In this document: positions 20,593 to 34,912 of the stretch, piece after piece
Layout: every line of letters starts with the position of its first letter
Position numbering within the stretch: the stretch's first letter is position 1
Source: Hippopus hippopus
Lineage: Eukaryota > Mollusca > Bivalvia > Cardiida > Cardiidae
Direction of reading: 5' to 3'
DNA: 64,000 nucleotides
Assembly (NCBI GenBank): GCA_946811185.2
Contig: OX328102.1
Span: 51,685,619 to 51,749,618 of the forward strand
Made by a program: the position numbers and the translations under genes
The notes under the pieces: generated by a model
What the model was told of the DNA's origin: nothing
Database searches by the model: none
Seen by the model: only the letters and a program-made list of their open reading frames with translations

Positions 20593-23303
20593 TGATGCAA
20601 AGTTATGCTCCGAAGAAGCAAGAAATGCTATAAAAAGGAAGATCAAAGAGGGAATAACTCAAAATTCGTGCTAGGAAGAGTTATGGTTATTGTTCACTGC
20701 ACTCCATAATTTTTCAACAATCATGCATACCAAATTTGAAGATGTTCAGACTAGAGATAGCAAAGTTATATTCCGGACAAGCAATAAATTCTGTAAAAAT
20801 GACGATCAAAGGAAAATAACTCAAAGACAGCATGAGGTAGAGATATGGTTCTTTTGCACTGCAATCCGAATTATTGCAACAAATACAAATGCAGAGTTTC
20901 AAGTTCAATCGGACTGGAGATGACAAAGTTAAGCTCCGGACAAAGAACTGGACTGTAAAAATGAAGATGGAAGTCGAATTACTCACAATCCGAGCTAGGT
21001 AGAGTTATTGTTCTTGCGCACTGTACTGGGTAACATGGCAACAAACATGCATACCAAGTTTCAAGTCTTTCTGACTTGAGATGACAAAGTTATGTTCCGG
21101 ACAAGCACTAAATGCTGTAAAAATGTCCATCAAAGGGAAATAACTGAAAGACAGCAGGAGGTAGAGTTACATTTCTTGCGTACTGTACTTCCAAATATTG
21201 CAACAAATTAGCATTCCATATTTCAAATCATTCCTACTTAAGATGACAAAGTTATGCTCGGGACAAGCATGAAATGCTATAAAAATGAAGATCAAAGTGG
21301 GAATAACTCATAATTCGTGCTAGGAAGAGTTATGGTGATTGTGCACTGCGCTCAGTAATTTTTCAACAATCACGCATACCAAATTTGAAGATGTTCAGAC
21401 TAGAGATGGCAAAGTTATATTCCGGACAAGCAGAAAATGCTGTAAAAATGACAATCAAAGGGAAATAACTCAAAGACAGCATGAGGTAGAGTTATAGTTC
21501 TTTCGCACTGCACTCCGTATTATTGCAACAAACATGAATGCCAAGTTTCAAGTCAATCGGACTGTAGATGACAAAGTTTAGCTCCGGACAAAAAACTGGA
21601 TTGTAAAAATGAAGATGAAAGTGGAATTACTCCAAATCTGCGCTAGGTAGAGTTATTGTTCTTGCGCACTGTACTCCGTAATATGGCAACAAATATGCAT
21701 GCCAAGTTTGAAGTCTTTCTGACTTGAGATGACAAAGTTATATTCCGGACAAGCACTAAATGCTGTAAAAATGACGATCAAAGGGAAATAACTCAAAGAC
21801 AGCACGAGGTAGGGTTACAGTTCTTCCACACTGCACTTCCAAATATTGCAACAAGTAAGCATACCATATTTCAGGTCATTCCTACTTAAGATGGCAAAGT
21901 TATATTCCGGACAAGCACTAAATGCTGTAAAAAGATGGATGAAAGGGAAATAACTCAAAGGCAGCAGGAGGTAGAGTTACAATTCTTGCGCACTGTACTT
22001 CCAAATATTGCAACAAATAAGCATACCATAATTCAAATCATTCCTACTTAAGACGACAAAGTTATGCTCCGGACAAGCACTAAATGCGGTAAAAAGAATG
22101 ATCAAAGGGAAATGACTCAAAGACAGCACGAGGTAGAGTTATAATTCTTGCGCACTGCACTTCCAAATATTGCAACAAATAAGAATTCCATATTTCAAGT
22201 CATTCCTACTTAAGATGACAAAGTTATGCTCCGGACAAGCAAGAAATGCTACAAAAATGAACATCAAAGAGGGAAAAACTCAAAATTCGTGCTAGGAAGA
22301 GTTATGGTTATTGTGCACTCCACTCCGTAATTTTTGAACAATTATGCATTCCAAATTTGAAGATGTTCAGACTAGAGATGGCAAAGTTATATTCCGGAGA
22401 AGCAGAAAATGCTGTAAAAATGACGATGAAAGGGAAATAACTCAAGGAATGCACGAGGTGGATTTATAGTTCTTTCGCACTGCACTCCGTATTATTGCAA
22501 CAAACACAAATGCCAAGTTTCAAGTCAATCGGAATGGAGATGACAATGTTAAGCTTTGGTCAAAAAACTGGATTGTAAAAATGAAGACGAAAGTGGAATT
22601 ACTCACAATCCGAGCTAGGTAGAGTTATTGTTCTTGCGCACTGTACTCCGTAATATGGCAACAAACATGCATACCAAATTTGAAGTCGTTCTGACTTGAG
22701 ATGACAAAGTTATATTCCGGACAAGCACTAAATGCTGTAAAAATGTCCATCAAAGGGAAATAACTCAAAGATAGCACGAGGTAGAGTTACAATTCTTGCG
22801 CACTGCACTTCCAAATATTGCAACAAATAAGCATTCTATATTTCAAGTCATTCCTACTCAAGATGACAAAGTTAATCTTCGGACAAGCAAGAAATGCTAT
22901 CAAAATGAACATCAAAGAGGGAAAAACTCAAAATTCGTGACAGGAAGAGTTATGGTGGTTGTGCATTACACTCAGTAATTTTTCAACAATCATGCATACC
23001 AAATTTGAAGATGTTCAGACTAGAGATGACAAAGTTAAATTCCGGACAAGCAGAAAAGGCTGTAATAATGACGAGCAAAGGGAAATAACTCAAAGACTGC
23101 ACGAGGTAGAGTTATGGTTCTTTCGCACTGTACTCCGTATTATTGCAACAAACACAAATGCCAAGTTTCAAGTCAATCGGACTGGAGATGACAAAGTTAT
23201 CCTCCGGACAAAGAACTGGACGCCGCCCGCCTGTCCGCTGGAAGCGCGCCTGGACATCCGTACGCCATCAGTGATCCCATAATACGTCCCGAATTCGACG
23301 TGC
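20593..23303 (+). repeat. Family-2 tandem array, ~16-17 units of ~162 bp in A-B-C-D order
   Basis: Four subunit types alternate: A (ATGGCAAC, GACTTGAGATGACAAAG), B (CTTCCAAATATTGCAAC, CTTAAGATGACAAAG), C (TTTTTCAACAATCATGC, GACTAGAGATGGCAAAG) and D (TATTATTGCAACAAACAC, CGGACTGGAGATGACAAAG). All share CTCCGGACAAGC, AAGGGAAATAACTCAAAGAC and GTAGAGTTA. D subunits recur near 20,870, 21,521, 22,491 and 23,139, giving a ~650 bp higher-order period, with one longer interval that holds extra B units. The array ends in a GC-rich stretch (GGACGCCGCCCGCCTG) and hairpin. Confidence 0.85.
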
Positions 23304-23308
23304 ATATA
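23276..23308 (+). repeat. Family-2 terminal hairpin, second instance
   Basis: CCCATAATACGTCCC with GACGTGCATAT forms the stem; one stem base differs from the other instances. Family 1 follows immediately. Confidence 0.75.
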
Positions 23309-23818
23309 AAAAAGTAGCCATTTGAAGTTGAAAATTTCCATTTCTTGTTTACGCAATAAAGTCTGCCTTTCTGGTCAGATTTTCATGAAACTTGCACAGT
23401 TGCTTTGTATCATCAACAGCTTGAACTCTATTGATTTGGAATTAAATCTAACAAACAGTATTGAAAAAGTAGCTATTTGATATTGCAAACTTCCATTTCT
23501 TGTTTACGCAATCAAGTCTGTACTTGTAGTCAGATTTCCATGAAAGTTCCACAGTTGCTTTGTATCATCGACAGTTTTAACGGTATCGATTAAGACAAAA
23601 AAAATGCAACATACATTATTAGAAAAGTAGACATATCAAGGTGAAAAATTCCATTTCTTCTCTACGCAATAAAGTCGGCATTTGTGGTCAGATTTTTATG
23701 AAACTTCTACAGTTCCTTTGTATGATCAACAGCTTGATCACTATTGATTTTAAAACAAAAAAAAAACAAAAAACACACACACACAAATAGTACAGGAAAA
23801 GTACCCATTTGAAGTTAT
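23309..23818 (+). repeat. Family-1 tandem array, ~3 units
   Basis: Plus-phase units with the usual landmarks. It ends at the junction TACCCATTTGAAG / TTATATTCC, after a CA tract, where family 2 starts again. Confidence 0.85.
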
Positions 23819-25626
23819 ATTCCCGACAAGCACTAAATGCTGTAAAAATGATGATGGAAGGGAAATAACTCAAAGACAGCACGAGGTTGGGTTACAATTT
23901 CACGTCATTTCTACTTAAGATGACAAAGTTATTCTCCGGACAAGAAAAGAAATGCTATAAAAATGAAGATCAAAGGGGGAATAAGTCAAAATTCGTCCTA
24001 GGAAGTGTTATGACTGCACTCCGTAATTTTTCAACAATCATGCATACCAAATTTGAAGATGTTTAGACTAGAGATGGCAAAGTTATATTCCGGACAAGCA
24101 GAAAATGCTGTAAAAATGACGATCAAAGGGAAAAAACTCAAAGACAGCATCAGGTAGAGTTATGGTTCTTTCGCACTGCACTCCGTATTATTGCAACAAA
24201 CACAAATGCAGAGTTTCAAGTTCAATCGGACTGCAGATGATAAAGTTAAGGTGAAAGTGAAGATGAAAGTGGAATTATTCACAATCCGAGCTAGGTAGAG
24301 TTATTGTTCTTGTGCACTGTACTCCGTAACACTGCAACAAAAAATGCATACCAAGTTGGAAGTCGTTCTGACTTGAGATTACAAAGTTATATACCGGACA
24401 AGCACTAAATGCAGTGAACTGGATGATCAAATGGAAATAACTCAAAGACAGCACGAGGTAAAGTTACAATTCTTGCGCACTGCACTTCCAAATATTACAA
24501 CAAATACACATACCATATTTCACGTCATTTCTACTTAAGATGACAAAGTTATGCTCGGGACAAGCAAGAAATGCTATAAAAATTAACGTCAAAGAGGGAA
24601 TAACTCGAAATTCGTGCTAGAAAGAGTTATGGTTATTGTGCACTGCACTCAGTAATTTTTCAACAATCATGCATACCAACTTTGAAGATGTTCAGACTAG
24701 AGATGGCAAAGTTATATTCCGGACAAGCAGAAAATGCTGTAAAAATGACGATCAAAGGGAAAAAAACTCAAAGACAGCATCAGGTAGAGTTATGGTTCTT
24801 TCGCACTGCACTCCGTATTATTGCAACAAACACAAATGCAGAGTTTCAAGCTCAATCGGACTGGAGATGACAAAGTCAAGCTCCGGAAAAAAAACTGGAC
24901 TTTAAAAATGAAGATGAAAGTGGAATTACTCAAAATCCACGCTAGATAGAGTTATTGTTCTTGCGCACTGTACTCCGTAATATGGCAACAAACATGCATA
25001 CCAAGTTTGAAGTCTTTCTGACTTGAGATGACAAAGTTACATTCCGGACAAGCACTAAATGCAGTAAAAAAGATGATCAAAGGGAAATAACTCAAAGACA
25101 GCACGAGGTAGGGTTACAATTCTTGCGCACTGCACTTCCAAATATTGCAACAAATAAACATTCCATATTGCAAGTCATTCCTACTTAAGATGACAAAGTT
25201 ATGCTCCGGACAAGCAAGAAATGCTATAAAAATGAACATCAAAGAGGGAAAAACTCAAAATTCGTGCTAGGAAGAGTTATGGTTATTGTGCACTCCACTC
25301 CGTAATTTTTCAACAATCATGCACACCAAATTTGAAGATGTTCAGACTAGAGATGGCAAAGTTATATTCCGGACAAGCAGAAAATGCTGTAAAAATGACG
25401 ATCAAAGGGAAATAACTCAAAGACAGCATGAGGCAGATTTATGGTTCTTTCGCACCGTATTATCACAACAAACACAAATGCAGAGTGTCAAGTCAATCGG
25501 ATTGGAGATGACAAAGCTATGCTCCGGACAAAGAACTGGACGCCGCCCGCCTGCCCGTCGGAAGCCGCCTGGACCCCCGCACGCCATTGGTGATCCCATA
25601 ATACGTCCCGAATTCGACGGGCATAT
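23819..25626 (+). repeat. Family-2 tandem array with terminal GC-rich tract and hairpin
   Basis: About 11 units, again in A/B/C/D types. It ends with GGACGCCGCCCGCCTGCCCG and the hairpin ATACGTCCCG / CGGGCATAT (25,601-25,626). Confidence 0.85.
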
Positions 25627-28187
25627 AAAAAAGTAGCAATTTCCAGTTGAAAATTTCCGTTTCTTGTTTACGCAATAAAGTTTGCATTTGTGGTCAGAAT
25701 TTCATGAAACTTGTATAGTTGCTTTGTATCATCAACAGCTTGAAACCTATTGATTTTGAAAATCTCCTACAAACAGTACGGGAAAAGTTACCATTTGAAT
25801 TAGCAAATTTCCATTTCTTGTTTACACAATAAAGTCTGCATTTGTGGTCAGATTTTCATGAAACTTCCACAGTTCCTTTGTATGATCAACAGCTTGAACC
25901 TGATTGATTTTGAAAAAGAAATAAAAAACAGTATTGGAAAAGTAGCCATTTGAAAGTGAAAATTTCCATTTCATGTTTAGGCTATAATGTCTGCATTAGT
26001 GGTCAGATTTTCAGGAAACTTCCATAGTTGCTTTCTATCATCAACAGCTTAAACGCTATTGATTTTGAAAAACATCCAACGAACAGTACAGGAAAAGAAG
26101 CCATTTGATATTGCAAATATCCATTTCTTGTTTATGCACTAAAGTCTGCATATGTAGTTAGATTTTTATGAAACTTGAACGGTTGCTTTGTATCATCAAC
26201 AGCTTGAATCATATTGATTTGGAAAAATCCAACAAACAGTACGGAAAAAGTAGCCATTTGAAGATGAAAATATCCATTTCTTGTTTACGCAATAGAGTCT
26301 GCATTTGTAGTCAGATTCGCATGAACCTTACACAGTTGCTTTGTGTCATCAACAGCTTGAACGCTATTAATTTTGAAATTAATCTAAAAGACAGTACTGG
26401 AAAAGTAGCCATTTGAAATAGCAAATTTACATAACTTTTTTACGCAATAAAGTCGGCATTTGTGGTCAGATTTTCATGAAATTTGTACAGTTGCTTTGTA
26501 TCATAAACAGCTTGAAAGCTATTGATTTTGAAATAAATCTAACAGATAGTACTTGAGGGCAGCCATTTGAATTTGCAAATTTACATTTTTTCTTTACACA
26601 ATAAAGTCTGCATTTGTAATCAGATTTTCATGAAACTTGCACAGTTGCTTTGTATCATCAACAGCTTGAACACTATTGATTTTTAAATAAATCTAACAAA
26701 CACTACTGGAAAAGTAGTCATTTGAACTTGCAAATTTCCAATTCGTATTTACGCAATAAAGTCTCCATTTGTAGTCAGATTTTTATGACACTTGCACAGT
26801 TGCTTTGTATCAAACCGTCTTAGAAAAGTAGCCATTTGAAGGATTTCCTTTTCTTGTTTACGCAATTAAGTCTGCATTTGTAGTCAGATTTTCATAAAAC
26901 TTGTATAGTTGCTTTGTATCATCACAGCTTGAACGCTATTGATTAAGAAAAAATATTGCAACATACAGTATTGGAAAAGTAGCCATTTGAAGGTGAAAAT
27001 TTCCATTTCTTGTTTACGCAATAAAGTCGGCATTTGTGGTCAGATTTTTATGAAACTTCTATAGTTCCTTTGTATGATCAACAGCTTGAACACTATTGAT
27101 TTAAAAAAAAAAAACATACAAATAGTACAGGAAAAGTACCCATTTGAAGTTCCAAATTTCCACTTTTTGTTTACGCAATAAAGTCTGCATTTGTAGTCAG
27201 ATTTTCATGAAACTTGCACTGTTGCTTTGTATCATCGACAGCTTTAAGGCTATCGATTAAGAAAAAAAATGCAACATACAGTATTGGAAAAATAGCCATT
27301 TGAAGTTCCAAATTTACATAAATTCTTTATGCAAGAAAGTCGTCATTTGTGGTTAGATTCTCAGGAAATTTGCACAGTTGCTTTCTATCATCAACAGCTT
27401 AAAGCCTATTGATTTCGAAAAAAATCCAATAAAGAGTATGGTAAAAGTAGACATTTGAATTTGAAAATATCCATTTCTTGTTTACGCAATAAAGTCTGCA
27501 TTTGTAGTCAGATTTTCATTAAACTTGCACAGTTGCTTTGTATCATCAACAGCTTAAATCCTATTGATTCTGAAAAATATCCAAGAAAGGGTATGTTAAA
27601 AGTAGCCATTTGAAGTTGAAAATATCCATTTTTTGTTTACGCAATAAAGTTTGCATTTGTAGTCAGATTTTCATGAAACTTGCACAGTTGCTTTCTATCA
27701 TCAACAACTTAAACGCTATTGATTTTGAAATAAATCTAACAAACAGTGTTGGAAAAGTAGCCATTTGAATTTGCAAATTTCCATTTCTTGTTTACTCAAT
27801 AAAGTCTGCATTTGTAGTCAGATTTTCATGAAACTTGTGTAGGTGCTTTGTATGATCAACAGCTAGAACCCATTGATTTTGAAAAATATCCAACGAAAGT
27901 ACGGTGAAAAGTAGCCATTTGAATTTGAAAATTTCCATTTCTTGTTTACGCAATAAAGTCTGCATTTGTAGTTAGATTTTCATGAATCTTGCACTGTTGC
28001 TTTGTATCATGAACAGCTTGAACCCTATTCATTTTGAAAAAAAATCCAACAAACAGTTCGGGAAAACTAGCCATTTGAAGTTGAAAATTTCCTTTTCTTG
28101 TTTATGCAATTTATTCTGCATTTGTGGTCAGATTTTTATGAAACTTGCACAGCTGCTTTGTATTATCAACAGCTTGAATCCTATTGA
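25627..28187 (+). repeat. Family-1 tandem array, ~16 units
   Basis: Plus-phase ~155 bp units up to the insertion of a short inverted-repeat element. Blocks of several units are closely similar to blocks at 28,600-31,490 and 33,640-34,600, which points to multi-unit duplication. Confidence 0.85.
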
Positions 28188-28557
28188 TTAAGGTAGTTGA
28201 CCCCTAACGCTTTTAGTGCAAAATGGAATAAAATTTCTTTATAGTTGATAAATCAGGATTTATACTGATATAATAAATTTGCAGATTTTCAACCGACCAG
28301 AAATTCCTTTGATGTCTATCTTGAAATTATTTGTTGATACTTTTGTTAGTCTCTAGAGAAGGGAGGTAATTATTATCTCCCTTTGTTATGAGAATATAGT
28401 GGTTTTAGATTTATAATTGATAAGTCTTAATAGGAAGAAAAGAAAAAAGTGGCTCGGTTAAAGTTGTACAATAATACGCATTTTTAATCAAAGCAAATTT
28501 TGTAGGATAATATTATAGTGGAAATAGCTGTTTTCTATTACGGGTCCGCTACCTTAA
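28188..28557. mobile_element. MITE with TTAA ends, full copy
   Basis: A non-tandem insert between family-1 units. It reads TTAAGGTAGTTGACCC at the left and GGGTCCGCTACCTTAA at the right, an imperfect terminal inverted repeat of about 14 bases with TTAA at both edges. TTAA is the piggyBac target site, so a piggyBac-type MITE is possible. The alternative is a TA target with AAGGTAG ends. No coding frame. Confidence 0.65.
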
Positions 28558-31492
28558 ATCTAACAAACAGTATTGGAAAAGTAGCCATTTGATATTGCAA
28601 ACTTCCATTTCTTGTTTACGCAATAAAGTCTGCATTTGTGGTCAGATTTTCATGAAACTTGTATTGTTGCTTTGTATCATCAACAGCTTGAAACCTATTG
28701 ATTTTGAAAATCTCCTACAAACAGTACGGGAAAAGTAACCATTTGAATTAGCAAATTTTCATTTCTTGTTTACACAATAAAGTCTACATTTGTGGTCAGA
28801 TTTTCATGAAACTCCCACAGTTCCTTTGTATGATCAACAGCTTGAACCTTATTGATTTTGAAAAAGAAATAAAAAACAGTATTGGAAAAGTAGCCATTTG
28901 AAAGTGAAAATTTCCATTTCATGTTTAGGCTATAATGTCTGCATTAGTGGTCAGATTTTCAGGAAACTTGCATAGTTGCTTTCTATCATCAACAGCTTAA
29001 ACGCTATTGATTTTGAAAAACGTCCAACAAACAGTAGAAGAAAAGAAGACATTTGATATTGCAAATATCCATTTCTTGTTTATGCAATAAAGTCTGCATT
29101 TGTAGTCAGATTTTTATGAAACTTGAACGGTTGCTTTGTATCATCAAAAGCTTGAATCATATTGATTTGGAAAAATCCAACAACCACTACGGAAAAAGTA
29201 GCTATTTGAAGATGAAAATATTCATTTCTTGTTTACGCAATAAAGTCTGCATTTGTAGTCAGATTCACATGAACCTTACACAGTTGCTTTGTGTCATCAA
29301 CAGCTTGAACGCTATTAATTTTGAAATTAATCTAAAAATCAGTACTGGAAAAGGAGCCATTTGAAATTGCAAATTTACAACTTCTTTACGCAATAAAGTC
29401 TGCATTTGTAATATGATTTTCATGAAACTTGCACAGTTGCTTTGTATCATCAACAGCTTGAACACTATTGATTTTGAAATAAATCTAACAAACACTACTG
29501 GAAAAGTAACCATTTGAATTTGCAAATTTCCATTTCTTGTTTATGGAATAAAGTCTGCATTTGTAATCAGATTTTCATGAAACTTCTACAGTTGCTTTGT
29601 AATATCAACAGATTGAACCGTATTGATTGAAAAAAAAAAAAAGAAAAACAGAAATGGTACGGGATAATTAGCCATCTGAATTTGCAAATTTCCATTTCGT
29701 GTTTACGCAATAAAGTCTCCATTTGTAGTCAGATTTTTATGAAACTTGCACAGTTGCTTTGTATCATCAACAGCTTGAACCCTTCTTGATTCTGAAAAAA
29801 ATCCAACAAACCATTCTGGAAAAGTAGCCATTTGAAGGATTTCCTTTTCTTGTTTACGCTATTAAGTCTGCATTTGTAGTCAGATTTTCATAAAACTTGT
29901 ATAGTTGCTTTGTATCATCACAGTTTGAACGCTATTGATTTCGAAAAAAAATCCAACAAACAGTACAGGAAAAGTAGCCATTTGAAGTTCCATATTTCCA
30001 CTTTTTGTTATGCAATAAAGTCTGCATTTGTATTCAGATTTTCATGAAACTTGTATAGTTGCTTTGTATCATCAACAGCTTGAACCCTATTGATTTTGAC
30101 AAAAAAATCCAATAATTAGTACAGGAAAAGTACCCGTTTGAAGTTGAAAATTTCCATTTCTTGTTTACGCAATATAATCTGCATTTGTAGTCAGATTTTC
30201 ATGAAACTTGCATAGGTGCTTTGTATCATCAACGGCTTGAACCCTATTGATTTTGAATTAAATCTAACAAACAGTATTGAAAAAGTAGCTATTTGATATT
30301 GCAAACTTCCATTTCTTGTTTACGCAATAAAGTCTGCACTTGTAGTCAGATTTTCATGATACTTGCACAGTTGCTTTGTATTATCGACAGCTTGAACGCT
30401 ATCGATTAAGAAAAATTAATGCAACATACAGTATTGGAAAAGTAGCCATTTGAAGGTATAAATTACTATTTCTTGTTTACGCAATAAAGTCGGCATTTGT
30501 GGTCAGATTTTTACGAAACTTCTATAGTTCCTTTGTATCATCAACAGCTTGAACACTATTGATTTAAAAAAAAAACATACAAATAGTACAGGAAAAGTAC
30601 CCATTTGAAGTTTCAAATTCCAATTCTTGTTTACGCAATAAAGTCTGCATTTGTATTCAACTTTTCATGAAACTTTTATAGTTGCTTTGTATTATCAACA
30701 GCTTAAAGCCTATTGATTTTGAAAAAAATCCAACAAAGAGTATAGTAAAAGTAGCCATTTGAATTTGAAAATATCCATTTCTTGTTTACGCAATAAAGTC
30801 TGCATTTGTAGTCAGATTTTCATTAAACTTGCACAGTTGCTTTGTATCATCAACAGCTTAAATCCTATTGATTTTGAAAAATATCCAAGAAAGAATATGT
30901 TAAAGGTAGCCATTTGAAGTTGAAAATATCCATTTTTTGTTTACGCAATAAAGTTTGCATTTGTAGTCAGATTTTCATGAAACTTGCACAGTTGCTTTCT
31001 ATCATCAACAACTTAAACGCTATTGATTTTGAAATAAATTTAACAAACAGTGTTGGAAAAGTAGCCATTTGAATTTGCAAATTTCCATTTCTTGTTTACT
31101 CAAAAAAGTCTGCATTTGTAGTCAGATTTTCATGAAACTTGTGTAGGTGCTTTGTATGATCAACAGCTAGAACCCATTGATTTTGAAAAACATCCAACGA
31201 ACAGTACGGTAAAAAGTAGCCATTTGAATTTGAAAATTTCCATTTCTTGTTTACGCAATTAAGTCTGCATTTGTAGTTAGATTTTCATGAAACTTGCACA
31301 GTTGCTTTGTATCATGAACAGCTTGAACCCTATTCATTTTGAAAAAAAATCCTACAAACAGTACGGGAAAAGTAGCCATTTGAATTTTAAAATTTCCTTT
31401 TCTTGTTTATGCAATTTATTCTGCATTTGTGGTCAGATTTTTATGAAACTTGCACAGCTGCTTTGTATTATCAACAGCTTGAACCCTATTGT
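28558..31492 (+). repeat. Family-1 tandem array, ~19 units
   Basis: Plus phase. The order of distinctive units parallels 25,627-28,187, and both blocks end in the same MITE, so a block of about 3.1-3.3 kb was duplicated. Confidence 0.85.
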
Positions 31493-31693
31493 TTAGGGGT
31501 GGTAATTATTATCTCCCTTTGTAATGAGAATACAGTGGTTTTAGATTTATAATTGATAAGTCTTTATAGGAAAAAAAGAAAAAAGTGGCTCGGTTAAAGT
31601 TGTACAATAATACGCATTTTTAATCATAGCAAATTTTGTAGGATAATATTATAGGGGAAATAGCTGTTTTCTATTACGGGTTCACTACCTTAA
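31493..31693. mobile_element. MITE second copy, left part deleted
   Basis: It matches the right ~190 bases of 28,188-28,557 (ATTATCTCCCTTTG through CACTACCTTAA) but lacks the left terminal repeat. It lies at the equivalent place in the duplicated array block, so it was copied with the block and later trimmed. Confidence 0.7.
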
Positions 31694-32366
31694 ATCTAAC
31701 AAACAGTATTGCAAAAGTAGCCGTTTGATATTGCAAACTTCCATTTCTTGTTTACGCAATAAAGTCTGCATTTGTAGTCAGATTTTCATGAAACTTGCAC
31801 TGTTGCTTTGTATCATGGACAGCTTGAAGGCTATCGATTAAGAAAAAAAATGCAACATACAGTATTGGAAAAGTAGCCATTTGAAGTTCCAAATTTCCAT
31901 TTCTTGTTTACGCAATAAAGTCTGCATTACCTCCTTTGTATCATCAACAGCTTGAACCCTATTGATTTTGACAAAAAAATCCCATAATTAGTACGAGAAA
32001 AGTACCCGTTTGAAGTTGAAAATTTCCATTTCTTGTTTATGCAACATAATTTGCTTTCTTGTTTACGCAATAAAGTCTGAACTTGTAATCAGATTTCCAT
32101 GAAACTTGCACAGTCGTTTTGTATCATCGACAGTTTGAACTGTATCGATTAAGACAGAAAAATTGCAATATACAGTATAAGAAAAGTAGCCACATAAAGG
32201 TGAAAATTTCCATTTCTTGTTTACGCAATAAAGTCGCCATTTGTGGTCAGATTTTTATGAAACTTCTACAGTTCCTTTTTATGATCAACAGCTTGAACAC
32301 TACTGATTTAATAAAAAGAAAAAAAAACACACACAAATAGTACAGGAAAAGTACCCATTTGAAGTT
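31694..32366 (+). repeat. Family-1 tandem array, ~4 units with deletions
   Basis: Some units are shortened. It ends with an A/CA tract and the same TACCCATTTGAAG / TTATATTCC junction as at 23,818. Confidence 0.8.
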
Positions 32367-33640
32367 ATATTCCGGACAAGCACTAAATGCTGTAAAAATG
32401 ACGATGAAAGGGAAATAACTCAAAGACAGCACGAGGTAGGGTTACAATTCTTGCGCACTGCACTTCCAAATATTGCAACAAATAAGCATACCATATTTCA
32501 CGTCATTTCTACAGCACGAGGTAGGGTTACAATTTCACGTCATTTCTACTTAAGATGACAAAGTTATTCTCCGGACAAGTCAAGAAATGCTATAAAAATG
32601 AACATCAGAGGGGCAATAACTCAAAATTCGTGCTAGAAAATGTTATGACTGCACTCCGTAATTTTTCAATAATCATGCATACCAAATTTGAAGATATTCA
32701 GACTAGATATGGCAAAGTTATATTCGGGACAAGCAAAAAAATGCTGTAAAAATGACAATCAAAGGGAAATAACTCAAAGACTGCAAGAGGTAGAGTTTTG
32801 GTTCTTTCGCACTGCACTCCGTATTACTGCAACAAACACAAATGCAGAGTTTCAAGTCAATCGGACTGGAGATGACAAAGTCAAGCTCCGGAGAAAAAAA
32901 TTAACTGTAAAAATGAAAATGAAAGTGGAATTACTCAAAATCCACCCTAGGTAGAGTTATTGTTCTTGTGCACTGTACTCCGTAATATGGCAACAAACAG
33001 GCATACCAAGTTTGAAGTCTTTCTGACTTGAGATGACAAAGTTATATTCCAGACAAGCACTAAATGCCGTAAAAAAGATGATCAAAGGAAAATAACTCAA
33101 AGACGGCACGAGGTAGGGTTACAATTCTTGCGCACTGCACTTCCAAATATTGCAACGAATAAGCATACCATATTTCAAGTCATTCCTACTTAAGATGACA
33201 AAGTTATGCTCCGGACAAGCAAGAAATGCTATAAAAATGAACATCAAAGAGGGAAAAACTCAAAATTCGTGCTAGGAAGAGTTATGGTTATTGTGCACTC
33301 CACTCCGTAATTTTTCAACAATCATGCATACCAAATTTGAAGATGTTCAGACTAGAGATGGCAAAGTAATATTCCGGACAAGCAGAAAATACTGTAAAAA
33401 TGACGATCAAAGGGACATAACTCAAAGACAGCATGAGATAGAGTTATGGTTCTTTCGCACTGCACTCCGTATTATTACAACAAACACAAATGCAAAGTTT
33501 CAAGTCAAGCGGACTGGAGATGACAAAGTTATGCTCCGGACAAAGAACTGGACGCCGCCCGCCTGCCCCACCGAAAACCCGCCTGGACGTCGTACGCCAT
33601 CGGTGATGCCATAATACGTCCCGAATTCGACGGGCATATA
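32367..33640 (+). repeat. Family-2 tandem array with terminal hairpin
   Basis: About 8 units. A short internal duplication of the B unit lies near 32,505-32,550. It ends with a GC-rich tract and hairpin at 33,614-33,639. Confidence 0.85.
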
Positions 33641-34912
33641 AAAAAGTAGCCATTTGAATTTGAACATTTCCATTTCTTATTTACGCAATAAAATCTGCAT
33701 TTGTGGTCAGGTTTTCATGAAACTTCTATAGTTGCTTTGTATGATCAACAGCTTGAACCTTATTGATTTTTGAAAAAGAAATAAAAAACAGTATTGGAAA
33801 GTAGCCATTTGAAAGTGAAAATTTCAATTTCATGTTTAGGCTATAATGTCTGCATTAGTGGTCAGATTTTCAGGAAACTTCCATAGTTGCTTTGTATCAT
33901 CAACAGCTTAAACGCTATTGATTTTGAAAAACATCCAACGAACAGTACAGGAAAAGAAGCCATTTGATATTGCAAATATCCATTTCTTGTTTATGCACTA
34001 AAGTCTGCATATGTAGTTAGATTTTTATGAAACTTGAACGGTTGCTTTGTATCATCAACAGCTTGAATCATATTGATTTGGAAAAATCCAACAAACAGTA
34101 CGGAAAAGGTAGCCATTTGAAGTTGAAAATATCCATTTCTTGTTTACGCAATAAAGTCTGCATTTGTAGTCAGATTCGCATGAACCTTGCACAGTTGCTT
34201 TGTGTCATCAACAGATTGAACGCTATTAATTTTGAAATTAATCTAAAAGACAGTACTGGAAAAGCAGCCATTTAAAGTTGCAAATTTACATTACTTTTTT
34301 ACGCAATAAAGTCGGCATTTGCGGTCAGATTTTCATGAAATTTGCACAGTTGCTTTGTATCATCAACAGCTTGAATCATATTGATTTTGAAATAAATCTA
34401 ACAGACAGTACTGGAAAAGCAGTCATTTGAATTTGCAAATTTACATTTTTTCTTTATGCAATAAAGTCTGCATTTGTAATCAGATTTTCATGAAACTTGC
34501 ACAGTTGCTTTGGATCATCAACAGTTTGAACACTATTCATTTTGAAATAAACCTAACAAACACTACTGGAAAGTAGCCATTTGAATTTGCAAATTTTCAT
34601 TTCTTGTTTATGGAATAAAGCCTGCATTTGTAGTCAGATTTCCATGAAACTTCCACAGTTGCTTTGTATCATCGACAGTTTTAACGGTATCGATTAAGAC
34701 AAAAAAAATGCAATATACAGTATTAGAAAAGTAGCCATGTCAAGGTGAAATCTTCCATTTCTTGTTTACGCAAAAAAGTCGCCATTTGTGGTCAGATTTT
34801 TATGAAACTTCTACAGTTCCTTTTTATGATCAACAGCTTGATCACTATTGATTTAAAAAAAAGAAAAAAACGCCCACACAAATAGTACAGGAAAAGTACC
34901 CATTTGAAGTTA
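33641..34912 (+). repeat. Family-1 tandem array, ~8 units
   Basis: Plus phase. Many units match 25,900-26,700 closely. It ends at the third instance of the TACCCATTTGAAG / TTATATTCC junction. Confidence 0.85.
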
